The position numbers and the translations under genes were made by a program. The notes beneath the pieces were generated by a model, which ran no database searches, was not told where the DNA came from, and worked only from the letters and a program-made list of their open reading frames with translations. This document shows, in pieces, positions 49,794 to 60,428 of a stretch of DNA of 64,000 nucleotides. Source of the DNA: Meira nashicola (lineage: Eukaryota; Basidiomycota; Exobasidiomycetes; Exobasidiales; Brachybasidiaceae); contig BCJU01000001.1 in the NCBI GenBank assembly GCA_001600355.1, positions 5,704,013 through 5,768,012 of the forward strand, in the 5' to 3' direction. Each line of letters starts with the position of its first letter. The stretch's first letter is position 1.

Positions 49794-50627
49794 TCAAGCG
49801 GCAATAGTAGACGTACGAGCGCCATTAAAATTAAAACTGGCAGCTCTTGGACTTGCACACAATTTAGACATGGCTTCCTTGCGTGTTCTACTTGAAATTC
49901 TACTGGCAAAGTTGACCGAATGAAATTCTGTTGGCGGTCCACGCGGTTGACGACTTGCTTGAAGGCCATTGCTGGCTTGTTGAGCAGAGAATGTACGTGC
50001 TCTAGATACAGTACGAGGAGCAGCATTCACTTGTGGTTGCTGTGAAAGTTGAGCGAACATCTGTTGAGCTTTACGTTGTCGCTGTTGTTGTTGTTGTTGC
50101 TGAGCTTGCAACTCTAATTCGGCTTGCATTTGTGCCAAGATTAAATGTTGTTGCTGTTCGGCAATTTGTTGACGAAGGAAATCCAATTGGTTTTGACGTT
50201 GTTGATTCAATTGGTTTTGCATAATTTGAGCTTGCTTTTGTCGAATCAATGCTTCAATGTCAAAAACGGATTGTTCATATCCCATATTAGCATCAGGAGT
50301 GCTTGGCTGACCATTGGTGGCGCCGTACATAACAGCCAACGAATGAGGTGATTGACCGCCTCCATTAGGAGGGCTTTCGCCATTTACTACTTGTTGCATA
50401 CGTAAGCCTGCAAATTGACTTTCAATTTCATGAACGTTGTCCAATGCATGACCATGATTGCTGCTTGGCGTACGACTGCCGGGAGTGAAAGGAGCAGCGC
50501 TTGCTTTTAATGTCGCTCCTCTTCCGATAGAAGGAGGAGAATTTGAACGAGAACTATTCTCTGAAGGGGATGAAGCTCGAGGTCCACCAGTTCGAAGACC
50601 GGCTAAAAGGTGTGCACGAGATGCCAT
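49794..50627 (-). CDS. Q-rich coiled-coil protein of unknown function
   Basis: 277 residues from the ATG at 50627 (MASRAHLLAGLRTGG); the frame extends upstream only through a TTG. Residues 1-70 are Ser/Pro/Arg-rich with a FTPGSRTPSSN motif. A central helical region (about 128-200) is strongly Gln-rich, with FDIEALIRQKQAQIMQNQL and a QQQQQQQ tract likely to form a coiled coil. The C-terminus has RQPRGPPTEFHSVNFASRI and SRTRKEAMSKLCASPR. The PRGPP..(E/D)...NFA(S/A)R pattern is one I associate with fungal proteins of unknown role, but I cannot name a family. There are no enzyme motifs. The CAG/CAA tract may vary between strains. Confidence 0.65.
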   Translation of the reverse strand: MASRAHLLAGLRTGGPRASSPSENSSRSNSPPSIGRGATLKASAAPFTPGSRTPSSNHGHALDNVHEIESQFAGLRMQQVVNGESPPNGGGQSPHSLAVMYGATNGQPSTPDANMGYEQSVFDIEALIRQKQAQIMQNQLNQQRQNQLDFLRQQIAEQQQHLILAQMQAELELQAQQQQQQQRQRKAQQMFAQLSQQPQVNAAPRTVSRARTFSAQQASNGLQASRQPRGPPTEFHSVNFASRISSRTRKEAMSKLCASPRAASFNFNGARTSTIAA

Positions 50628-52238
50628 AATGTCGAAATAGCCCAAGTGTTGATTGTTGATTTATGAATTATACAGTGTTTTTTTTGAGGAACCTTTCAAA
50701 GGTGAAAATAAAATTGAAATTTTGCGAAGAAAAGAAAGATGCTCTGCACCAAAGTTGATATTACGATCCCGAAATGATAGGAGAATTTGCCTTTTCACTT
50801 TTTGAAAGAATCTCTGCTATTAAGAGAGGAGATGCAGATCGATGAAGTCGAAATAGTCGTTTTGAAGAAGGCGAAAGAAAGGTTTTAAAATTCTTTTACT
50901 TGAGCTGATCGAAGAAAACGAAATTTGTTATTGAACTTGGAAGAAAGAAGAAAGAAAAGTGTTGTTGTTGTTTTTTTTTTTTGAGATGTTTTTATAATTT
51001 TGTTTATGAGCGCCAACCTGACGTCCAATCAGATGAAGAAAAGAATTGAAGTGAAATGAAAGCCGAAACAAATGGGAGAAAAGGGGGTTTGATGAAGAAG
51101 AGTACACACACAAACGCAAACAAACACACGTACGCTCACACGTACGTATAGCACGAAAGTGAAAAGAAGGTGGTGATCGTAAACAAGTCATAGTTGGCGA
51201 AAAGATACGCCCATATACATAGAGAGACAGCATCATGACTGAAACTGTTGCCTTTCTGACAGGCAATATTAGGCTGCTCAGCTGCGCACTTTTTCGGCGT
51301 GTCAGACAGGCAAAATAAAAGTTCATATATAGAACGAGCCTACGCCGTTCATCCACCGCCCAAACGCGCCGATGATAAATACTGTACATATGAATAACAA
51401 CAACCCGTATACTGAATGCGTGCTAATCTGCAGAAAAAGACAAGGCTCATGCGTTAATGCATTTACACGAACTCGAAAATTATAATCAAGGCGTAACCCC
51501 AGCCAAAAGATTTGTGTAATATGTTGAAATTGACTGTTGCCTTGCATATTAGGTGGGAACGGTTTGGCTTTATCCGTTTTTACTTATCGTTTACTTGGCT
51601 AGGAAAGTCATCCCACAAAAATTGGCCATCCTATGGTAAGGTGCACACTCGTTTAGAGCTATAATCAACCTAGCTAACCCAAAGTATCCGCAAGAGTTGA
51701 CATGTCTTGACTGAAGTGTATTAAAGTTACTTGCAGGTCTTACGAGCTTATTTTGTAAGGCAACTCTTGACGAATTACGGTGATGATGTGCCTAGAAGCG
51801 GGAATGCAATAATACTATATATTTGACGCGTTCTTGCTTAGTAATACCGGTTCAAGCTCTGTCCGATTTTTTTGGTCTCGGAGGTCGGTCAGAGTGCTCG
51901 GGGGAAATGCTTATTTTAAGCAGTGTGTAATTTTGCTCATCGTCTAGTGTTCAACCCCCCACACACAAATCAAAAAAACGTAAGCGAGTCTTAAGCTGAT
52001 TCATACAGATTACAACACACGCGTATGCTTTTGCTGATCTGATTTTCGCCTAAAGGGCCTATTCTTAAAGCGCACGCATCTCCGTCTTCCTTCTCTTGCA
52101 TTTTCTTAGGCGTGTGAATGCATGTGCCAATATTCTTCTATAAACTTCTTTGCCCCCGGACAATCATCTAATTTCACAAATAGGAGACAAGATTAAGAGT
52201 CAAATCTTTGTCTTGTTCCAAATTGATTATTCATCATT
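50628..52238. other. Divergent intergenic region, no gene recognised
   Basis: About 1.6 kb. The left part is a purine-rich leader of the Q-rich gene (AAGAAAG runs near 50720-50960). CA-repeat-like stretches occur near 51103-51145. The right part is the promoter/leader of the P450 reductase, with ACGCGT at 52019-52024 and pyrimidine-rich sequence near 52080-52150. A GGTTCAAGC word at about 51849-51857 resembles a tRNA B-box, but no cloverleaf can be built around it. Confidence 0.4.
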
Positions 52239-54449
52239 ATGGTATCGTCTACGGATCTTCTCATCTTAGGTAAGTGTACGGTGGAGATGTAGAGGTTGGG
52301 TCTAATCTGATTAATTTTTTTTCATTTTCACCTTTTAGGCTTGGGTGCTGTTCTTGCGGTTTTGTACCTTTACAAGGATTCAATCTTTGGTAGTTCTGAT
52401 GCTTCTGCTAAGCTCGCAAACGGCTTAGCAAATGGATCAAATAGCGAAGAAGGTGGTAGCGATTTCGTATCCAAGCTCAAAAATCAAAATAAACGTATCG
52501 CCATCTTTTATGGTTCTCAAACTGGTACAGCAGAAGAATATGCTGTCAAGATCGCAAAAGAAGCAAAAGCTCGATTCGGTACATCTTCTTTGGTTTTAGA
52601 TCCAGAAGAATATGAATGGGAAAAATTAGACGCTTTACCCGAAGATTCTGTCGTTATGTTTGTCATGGCAACTTATGGTGAAGGTGAACCAACAGATAAT
52701 GCCGTTGGTTTGATGGAATTCTTGAAAGAGGACAGCATCACATTTTCACAAGGTGATCGATTGGACAACTTAAAGTACGTCATCTTTGGTCTAGGTAATC
52801 GTACATACGAACACTTTAACCAAGTTGCACGCGATTTGGACAAGAAATTGCTCGACCTTGGCGCTCACAGAATCGGTGAAAGAGGTGAAGGTGACGATGA
52901 TAAGAGCATGGAAGAAGATTACCTTTCTTGGAAAGATGATATGTTTGAAAAGCTAGCAAAGGATGCCAACTTTGAAGAAGGTGGCGGAGGTGAAGTACAA
53001 GACTTCCAAGTTACCGAATTGACAAATCACAAGGATGAAGCAAAGGTCTACAAGGGAGAATTGAGCGCCCGTGCTTTATTAGGTACAAAGGGTATTCACG
53101 ATGCAAAGAACCCTTACGCTGCTCCTGCTACTACTGCACGAGAACTATTTGCTTTGGACGGCGAACGCTCTTGTGTTCACATGGAATTTGACATTGAAGG
53201 AAGCGGTATTTCCTATCAGCATGGTGATCACGTTGCCGTTTGGGCAAATAACCCGGAAGAAGATGTCGATCGTATGTTGGCTATCCTTGGTCTTACTGAA
53301 AAGCGTAACGCAATTATCAGCGTGGAAAGTTTGGATCCTACTTTGGCAAAAGTACCATTCCCTGTGCCTACAACTTATGAAACCGTCTTCCGCCATTACC
53401 TCGATATCTCCTCCCATGCTTCTCGTCAGTCGCTCGGTAGTTTGGCTAAATATGCACCATCTGAAGCAGCTACCAAAGAACTAGAGAAGATTGGTTCAAG
53501 TCGTGATTATTTCAATCAAAAGGTTGCTTCTCGCTGTCTTAAAACCGGCGAAGCCTTGCAAGTTGTTGCCGGCGATGACCCAAAGGGCGATATTAGCAAG
53601 GCGACTGTTTGGAACATTCCTTTCGATCGTGTCATTTCCAGCATCCCACGTCTTGGTCCACGCTACTATTCGATTTCCTCCAGCCCAAAATTGCATCCCA
53701 AATCTATTCATGTTACCGCCGTTGTTTTACGTTATTTACCAAAAGAAGGTCAAGAACATATTTATGGATTGGCAACCAATTATTTAACCCAGGTCAAAGC
53801 TCAACTCAATTCTGAACAACCCGACAAACGATTCAAAACTCCAAAATATGCCCTTGAAGGTCCTCGTGGAGCCTATACCCGTGAAGGTGCTATTCGTACA
53901 CCTATTCACGTTCGAAGAAGCAATTTCCGTCTACCTACATCTCCCAAGATTCCTGTAATTATGGTCGGACCAGGTACAGGTATTGCACCATTCAGATCGT
54001 TTGTGCAAGAGCGTGTTTCTGCAGCACAAAAGTCAAAAGATAAGAATGGTCCTCAAGCATTAGCCGATTGGGGACAAATTTGGTTATTCTACACATCCCG
54101 AAGACGTTCGGAGGATTTCTTATATGCCGATGAATGGCCTAAATATGCTGAAGAGTTGGGAGATCGTTTCAAGATGATCACCGGTTTTAGTCGTGAACAA
54201 TTCAAATCGGACGGAAAGTCAAAGAAGTATGTTCAAGATTATATTTTAGAAAATGGAGAGGCATTGGCAGAGGATATTTTGCAACGTAAAGCATATGTTT
54301 ATGTTTGTGGTGCAACAGATATGAGTCATGATGTCGAAAAAGCATTTGTTCAAATATTGGCAAAAGCAAAAGGATCAGAAGAGGAGGGTAAGAAAGAAGT
54401 CAAAACGCTCAAAGAACGCTCTAGATTCTTGCAAGATGTGTGGAGTTGA
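52239..54449 (+). CDS. ncp1: NADPH-cytochrome P450 reductase
   Basis: Two exons, 52239-52269 and 52339-54449, give 713 residues; the 69-base intron has GTAAGT and TTTAG ends and splits a glycine codon. The short first exon plus the start of exon 2 encode an N-terminal membrane anchor (MVSSTDLLILGLGAVLAVLYLY). The FMN domain shows IFYGSQTGTAEEYA near 66 and MATYGEGEPTDNA. The FAD domain has RYYSISSSP near 451, and the NADPH domain has VGPGTGIAPFRSF near 554. The C-terminus DVWS carries the penultimate tryptophan that stacks on FAD. It moves electrons from NADPH to P450s such as Erg11 and to squalene epoxidase at the ER membrane. Length is normal for fungi (about 700). It converges on the AROM gene. 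Confidence 0.96.
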
Positions 54450-54609
54450 GCGGATGATAGGAATTATTCAATCTGTGCCAGACTAGACATTCCCTGCGGC
54501 TAGTTTTACATCATGTTCATATTTCTTTTTGTTATCCCGCACTACCAAAGGAGATTGTTGTCTATAATATTCAATTCATTTTATTGCAAAGTTTACATTG
54601 AGCGTATAA

Positions 54610-57600
54610 TCATTGTTGCAAGTATTTTTCCCATGCTTTCATTTCCACTGGCCTCCTTGGCGCTTCACGTTTTGTCCATTTGCGGAATTGATGACAACCT
54701 TGTTCAAGAACGATTGTTACGCCAGTAATTCCTGTCCATAATGTGCCGTTTCGCAGGTTGTGCTGATCGACCTTTTCTGCGGAAGAATTGAAAGATTCAT
54801 TCGCGATCCTGACCAAATCTGTTAATGGCGTTTTGAGAGGTTTGTATGACATCTCTATTGCAACTCCACCTTTAGGATGAGATAGAATTTCATTTGGCAA
54901 AATGATACCTTCACCTTTATTGAATTCTGAAGCAACACCATCATCCAATCGTGTACCGGTGGATGGAACGTTGCTCACGATGGCAACAGGTGCATTAGGT
55001 AATTTGCGCAAATCAGTTACGACTTCAACTTTCCATTCCGCTGGAACTTCTTCAGCCAACCTTTGAGCATTTGCAGTAGTTCTGTTGAACAATAAAATTC
55101 TTTGAGAGCCTAATTGATGCATTGCAAATAATGCTGCACGAGCTGAACCGCCAGCTCCGATCACCAAAGCGGTCAAATCGGGTTCGCTCAATTGAACAGG
55201 TGAGAGGTTACGTACGCACATTTCCTTTATAGCGATCCAATCAGTATTGTCACCTTCCAATTGAATCTTTCCAGTCTTTTCGTCAAGTACTGGCGTGATC
55301 GTATTCACTGCTCCAATCACTTTTGCTTGTGGAGTGATGTAGTCCAATAAAGGCATGATGGCCAATTTATGCGGCATTGTAACACTTGCACCACCAAACA
55401 AAGGTGAACGAATGAAATCTATAACAGCAGGATCATCTGCTTTAGCGCTCTCTAAAAGTCCGTAATGATGAGGTAAACCCAATTCAGCAAAAGCAGTATT
55501 GTGCAAACATGGACTCAAGCTATGGCTGATTGGTGTTCCTAAAAGACAAAATTGTCGGGCAGGTAAAAGGCCTAGCAAATGCAAAGCTTGTTGAATTTGG
55601 CGATAAGTTAATTGACCTGGAGCTGCTTTGAAAGGCATACTCTCATGAGTGATTGGGCTCAACACCGGATTGAGTACGCGAGAGCCTTGTCCAGCCTCAC
55701 CCATATTGATGGCCAAGAGAGGTTTTGCATCAGGCAAAGAAGCAACTTTTGTTCGGAATTGTTCCAATTGCCAGTTTACATTGACATCATCTGCTTTGCC
55801 GACTATCTTTGCAACATCACCAACATTTGCGGCCAATTGGTAAACTTTCAAAGCTTCAGGACTATCCCATTTGAACGATCCAGACCAATCATGGTAGGAA
55901 GCTAAAATATCAGAATGACCTTTGTGCACTTTGACCGCATCCAAACGTTCTTTCGACCAATGAATTTCCAGGTCAATATATTCACATGCGTTTCGCAAAC
56001 CTAATTTGAGCAATTCAAAATATTGATCTTCAGCATCGTCAGGGAACATACCACCTTGCTTTTGCGTGCGGATCACGTAAAAGATTGGTAATGTAGTACG
56101 TTGGCGAAGGGCAGCTAATTGTGTGGCAACATAACTGAGCGGAGGAATATGGGCAGCAGTGGGCGGCTTACCAGAGGGATGCAATAAATCCACACGGACT
56201 TCAATTGCATCAGCACCTTGGGTCACTTGGTCGATCAATGGTAGAGCGGCTTTCAGATCGGGGAAAGTGAGAGAAACAAAGTAGGTCCTCCTAGATTGTA
56301 TGTCTTGCACTTGATTGGTCTCTACACCTGCAATGAATCGGAAGAAACGTGCAACCTCTGCTTCTAGTCCCACGGGTTTACAGATAGAAGCTTCTTTTGA
56401 GGGAGGCCCAAATGTTGAACTTCTTTTGTCTTTCGATGCTAGATCGAGTGATGCTGCTGTATCAACGTCGAACGCATGAGGCACATCTTTGTCTCGTGAA
56501 TAGCTGACCAATTCATAACTCGAACATTCGTAAAACCAAGGTTGTCGACGTTTGGCAACATCACGAACGGGCTCTCCATAGGCTGGACGATCACTTGTTT
56601 CCAAGAAGTGAACGACCTCATCAATATCACGCACGACGTAAACAACTGGTCCTTTTGATCTAGCCCATTCACTGAGCAACAAGCGATTTTCCTCTGTTTC
56701 TACCACACCACCTCCCAAAGAAACCAGATGACCTTTACCGTAATCTTGCATGATCTCTTTCAACAAATCTGTTTCTGCCTTTCGGAATGCTGGCCATCCA
56801 TTCTTTGCTACAAATGTGTTTAAGTCATATCTTTGGTTGAAAACCACATCAGCATCAATGAAAGGGCGTTTCAAAGCTGCAGCACCAAATCGACCCAAAT
56901 AGGTCTTACCCGAAGCACGCATGCCGATACAAAAGATTGTTGCATTAGCAGGATATTGCACGGGTGTTAGACTTTTACTGATTCGGCTTAACTGAATGGT
57001 ATCTGCAGATTTGGATGTACTCGGTGTAGGCAAGTCCACACCTTGCACGCTCAAACCCATTTTACGTTCTAGATCATCCCACCAGTTTGGCCAAGTTTTC
57101 TCGACGCATCTTCTTTCTCCGATAATACATCCTTGTTGTGGAGCAAGAGTTGCCAAAACGCTAAAAGCCATAGCAACACGATGATCGTCGTAGCAATGTA
57201 CTTGTACGTCACTTTTCAGTTTAGCAGGTGCAATTCCAAATACCTCCAAACCATCTTCATGTTCAACAGTCTTGACACCAAATTTGGCCAATTCATCCAT
57301 CATGGCACGAATACGGTTGCATTCCTTCACCCGTTGATTAGCAATGCCGGTAATGCGAGTTGAAACATACTTGCCATCTTGAGAAGGTTGAGCGACAGCT
57401 AATAGCACCGAAGCGGTCAAAAAGGCATCTGTCATCGGTTCCATATCTACGAGACCAATTTGTTGAAGTTTTCCAATTTGAGGTCCTTGAACTGTTGTAC
57501 TGGTCTTTGTTTGAGTCACACGACATCCCATTGGCTCTAGAACATCCTTTGCAAAGCGTGCATCGCCTTGTAAGCTGGCACTACCAATATTTGGTACTGT

Positions 57601-59733
57601 ACACGTTGTACCAAGGATGGCTGCCAATGCAAGAGGATACGTTGCACTGCTGGCATCACTTTCGATATCGTAAGTTTCTGGATTGACGTAGCAACCACGA
57701 GGAATGCGATAGGTATTTAGCAATGCACCAGTCTTTGCGTCTTGCAAACGCTCAACATGTACACCAAAGGATGCCATCATTGCGATGGTCATATCAATGT
57801 ATGGTTGCGAGATAACAGCACCTCCTACTAAATCCAATATAATTTCTTCTTGAGCATAAGGTGCACATAGAAGGATAGAAGAAACGTATTGACTACTGAT
57901 CGTAGCTGCTAATTCGATACGACCTCCTTTCAATCCTGCAGAGCTGGTAGAATCGCTCGACCCGATTCGTAAGGGTAAACATCCTGAGGATTCAACATAA
58001 TTTATTTGCGTACCATTCGAGCGTAATGCATCCACTAAAGCGCCAATTGGACGTTCTTTCATACGTTTGTTACCGGTAATAGTCACTTGAGATCCATTGT
58101 CTCCTTTGCCCACCAATGCACAAACGGTTGTCATGAAGCGTGCTGCTGTACCTGCATTTTGCAAGTAGATCTCTTTTCCTTGCGGAGGTGCATGTAAATG
58201 ACCTTCTTTACCAGTGACTACAATTGTTTCACCTCCGTCTTCCCATGCGAAATCAGCAGCCTGTAACAAATCCAAACCTGCCATCATCACTCGTGTGTCA
58301 TCTGAGTGCAATAGATTTCTCAAACGGCATGTTCCTTTACCCAAAGCTGCCAAGACCAATGCACGATTGGAGATCGATTTGGAGCCAGGCGTAGAGATGG
58401 TAACATCTGCATTAGGAGCTTTGATGGCAGCAGGAACAACACGAGCTGCTGTGCTGAGAACTCGACGAATAATATCATCTGGTACTGTACTTGCCTTTTC
58501 CTCCAATGTTGCACCGATTCGCTTTAACAGAACAATCTTCTTTTCGCTTCCTGCATTCTTTTTGTCTACACGCATGATGTCCAATAATCTATCAACAGTG
58601 CAATCAGCAGATCGAGCTAATCTGGTAACTCTTGCATCATCCATTGTAACTGGCAAATTGTACTCTTTCAAACAGCGAGTAAGACGTCCAATTGCAACCT
58701 GCGAGAGACCATTTGTGAAGCGTGCAATCTCAGCTTCTAAAATCATGCCGATAGAAACACATTCACCGTGCAGCATATCAGGTGTAAGGACAGCTTCGAT
58801 GGCATGTCCGATACTATGTCCGAAGTTGACTAGATTGCGCAATCCAGTTTCTTTCTCGTCAATTGTAACGATATGTGCTTTCACACCTACAGATCCACGA
58901 ATCACATCGAGCAAGAGGGTTTGCGCTTCAGTTCGTGTATCTAGCGTTCTACCTTGATCCTTGGGAGCATTTTTATCAAAAGGTCCCAATACTGCAGACC
59001 TGATTGCATTCGCTCTTGATTCCAATTTGGCAAAATCATCTGCATCCCAAATAGCAGCTGTTTTGACAACTTCTGCCATTCCGTTACTCCATTCACGCTC
59101 AGGTAAAGTTTGTAGGAAAGCAGCATCAATAAAGATGAAATTTGGTTGATGGAATGCTCCGATAAGATTCTTTCCATGTGGAGTATCGATTGCTGTTTTA
59201 CCACCAACAGCGGAATCCACCATGGCTAAAAGTGTTGTTGGAATTTGGCAGAATTTCAATCCACGCATAAATGTTGCAGCAACGAAACCGATCAAATCTC
59301 CAATCACTCCACCTCCCATTGCTAAAATGACAGCATCCCTTGTCACTGCTTCACTTAAGAGCCAATCTTCCAAAGCGGCTTTAGTGTCTCGCGATTTTGA
59401 AACTTCTCCTGGTGCAATTGTACGGACGAGAAGGCGTGGTTTTCTGGTGGGTGCAGCAGCATTATCTGCCATTTGCTTTGAAAGGACTGCATTGAATTCA
59501 TTTATAAAATGGTCCAAATGCAAAGCCGCAATATTCGTATCCGTAACCAAGACATAAGTGGAAGAAGGTAATTGATGTAAAATGGTATGAACGATGTGAG
59601 GGATAAGATGAAAGCCGAGTTCAATCGTAGATGTCAGACATCGTAATCGATGAATCGTTGCTCCCGTCGGTCCTTCAATTGGTGGATCATGATAGCTAGC
59701 CGCCTTTGCTCCAGCATTCGAGGCTGCAGCCAT
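54610..59733 (-). CDS. aro1: Pentafunctional AROM polypeptide (shikimate pathway)
   Basis: A 1707-residue single exon from the ATG at 59733; the frame continues upstream only to a TTG. Five domains follow the fungal order (positions approximate). 3-Dehydroquinate synthase spans 25-420, with GGGVIGDLIGF, SAVGGKTAID and GHSIGHAIEA. EPSP synthase spans 435-890, with TPGSKSISNRAL, LQNAGTAARF and DDHRVAMAFSVLA. Shikimate kinase spans 930-1100, with Walker A GMRASGKT and LGGGVVETEENR. Type I 3-dehydroquinase spans 1140-1370, with EVRVDLLHP and SYHDWSGSF. Shikimate dehydrogenase spans 1390-1707, with GTPISHSLSPCLHN, SVTMPHKLAI and GAGGSARAAL. Together they perform steps two to six from DAHP to EPSP in the cytosol. 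All motifs look intact. The length exceeds the usual roughly 1580 residues, mainly through N-terminal and linker additions. Confidence 0.97.
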   Translation of the reverse strand: MAAASNAGAKAASYHDPPIEGPTGATIHRLRCLTSTIELGFHLIPHIVHTILHQLPSSTYVLVTDTNIAALHLDHFINEFNAVLSKQMADNAAAPTRKPRLLVRTIAPGEVSKSRDTKAALEDWLLSEAVTRDAVILAMGGGVIGDLIGFVAATFMRGLKFCQIPTTLLAMVDSAVGGKTAIDTPHGKNLIGAFHQPNFIFIDAAFLQTLPEREWSNGMAEVVKTAAIWDADDFAKLESRANAIRSAVLGPFDKNAPKDQGRTLDTRTEAQTLLLDVIRGSVGVKAHIVTIDEKETGLRNLVNFGHSIGHAIEAVLTPDMLHGECVSIGMILEAEIARFTNGLSQVAIGRLTRCLKEYNLPVTMDDARVTRLARSADCTVDRLLDIMRVDKKNAGSEKKIVLLKRIGATLEEKASTVPDDIIRRVLSTAARVVPAAIKAPNADVTISTPGSKSISNRALVLAALGKGTCRLRNLLHSDDTRVMMAGLDLLQAADFAWEDGGETIVVTGKEGHLHAPPQGKEIYLQNAGTAARFMTTVCALVGKGDNGSQVTITGNKRMKERPIGALVDALRSNGTQINYVESSGCLPLRIGSSDSTSSAGLKGGRIELAATISSQYVSSILLCAPYAQEEIILDLVGGAVISQPYIDMTIAMMASFGVHVERLQDAKTGALLNTYRIPRGCYVNPETYDIESDASSATYPLALAAILGTTCTVPNIGSASLQGDARFAKDVLEPMGCRVTQTKTSTTVQGPQIGKLQQIGLVDMEPMTDAFLTASVLLAVAQPSQDGKYVSTRITGIANQRVKECNRIRAMMDELAKFGVKTVEHEDGLEVFGIAPAKLKSDVQVHCYDDHRVAMAFSVLATLAPQQGCIIGERRCVEKTWPNWWDDLERKMGLSVQGVDLPTPSTSKSADTIQLSRISKSLTPVQYPANATIFCIGMRASGKTYLGRFGAAALKRPFIDADVVFNQRYDLNTFVAKNGWPAFRKAETDLLKEIMQDYGKGHLVSLGGGVVETEENRLLLSEWARSKGPVVYVVRDIDEVVHFLETSDRPAYGEPVRDVAKRRQPWFYECSSYELVSYSRDKDVPHAFDVDTAASLDLASKDKRSSTFGPPSKEASICKPVGLEAEVARFFRFIAGVETNQVQDIQSRRTYFVSLTFPDLKAALPLIDQVTQGADAIEVRVDLLHPSGKPPTAAHIPPLSYVATQLAALRQRTTLPIFYVIRTQKQGGMFPDDAEDQYFELLKLGLRNACEYIDLEIHWSKERLDAVKVHKGHSDILASYHDWSGSFKWDSPEALKVYQLAANVGDVAKIVGKADDVNVNWQLEQFRTKVASLPDAKPLLAINMGEAGQGSRVLNPVLSPITHESMPFKAAPGQLTYRQIQQALHLLGLLPARQFCLLGTPISHSLSPCLHNTAFAELGLPHHYGLLESAKADDPAVIDFIRSPLFGGASVTMPHKLAIMPLLDYITPQAKVIGAVNTITPVLDEKTGKIQLEGDNTDWIAIKEMCVRNLSPVQLSEPDLTALVIGAGGSARAALFAMHQLGSQRILLFNRTTANAQRLAEEVPAEWKVEVVTDLRKLPNAPVAIVSNVPSTGTRLDDGVASEFNKGEGIILPNEILSHPKGGVAIEMSYKPLKTPLTDLVRIANESFNSSAEKVDQHNLRNGTLWTGITGVTIVLEQGCHQFRKWTKREAPRRPVEMKAWEKYLQQ

Positions 59734-60428
59734 ACTATCGAGAGGAAATAGGGAAGAGGTTATGTGACTGTCAAGATGTATGCTCAAAGCATTTCTTTAC
59801 GCTTTTTTTTTTAGAAGAATGAAAATAGCGGAGTCACTAAAAAATTAGCTCTACTTGCGGCCTCCGAACAGTACACCGGCGCGGAGAGAAGAATTGCACT
59901 ATAAGATGCAGACACTTTTGCCCCAACCGCGTGTGCCTGATTGCTTATGTAACCGAAAGATTATCTGTGAATGAGTGTACATTCTGGCGCTTTTTCCTCG
60001 GAGATTGTTACAGAAATACCATCTGATCCAACCAGCAGAGTCACAGCAGGTTCTTAGGAGCAAAGTTTTATGGACAATGTCTGTATCTGAAGCATTTAGC
60101 ATCCAATACGGAAAGTCTTACTATTATATAACACAGCATGTTTTATAACGCGTCGCGAAGAAACAAATGTTTTTTTTGGCCTACGAAATAGTTTAGGTGC
60201 CTGTCCAACTCTGACCAGGCTAAATGCATTTTTTCGAAAAGCCAAAAGTGAATGAATGCTTTCTGTATAAAGGTCACCTCGGTAGCCAACAGGATTTTGA
60301 AGGCAAATTTTGGCATCGATCAAAGGCTTCCTCAAACGCCTTTACCAACGACATCGATATTTTTTGGCTATTGTATCGACCGTGTCTCGTTCTTATGACC
60401 ATACGGTAAAGAAACGCAATTCTGTTCA
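59734..60428. promoter_or_regulatory. Divergent promoter region of aro1 and the Fun30 gene
   Basis: About 695 bases between the two start codons. ACGCGTCGCGAA at 60149-60160 combines an MCB-type core with a CGCGAA half-site, 275 bases before the Fun30 ATG. A poly-A/T tract near 59803-59813 lies just upstream of aro1. Short frames in the stretch lack domains. Confidence 0.35.

Noticed and set aside
51840..51880. tRNA-like B-box word GGTTCAAGC
   Set aside because: No T-stem pairing and no acceptor or anticodon stem can be drawn around it. No other tRNA candidates were found by eye.
52239..59733. P450 reductase next to AROM and an aldehyde dehydrogenase in the window as a biosynthetic gene cluster
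   Set aside because: No synthase, P450, tailoring enzyme or pathway regulator nearby; these are core metabolic genes.
59734..59787. 18-residue upstream extension of AROM
   Set aside because: It would begin at TTG; the first in-frame ATG is at 59733.
5414..60154. ACGCGT (MCB) sites upstream of cdc7, GCP3, Fun30, the HMG gene and the P450 reductase as a shared cell-cycle programme
   Set aside because: About ten ACGCGT sites are expected by chance in 64 kb of this composition; the number seen is about that and includes a non-cell-cycle gene.
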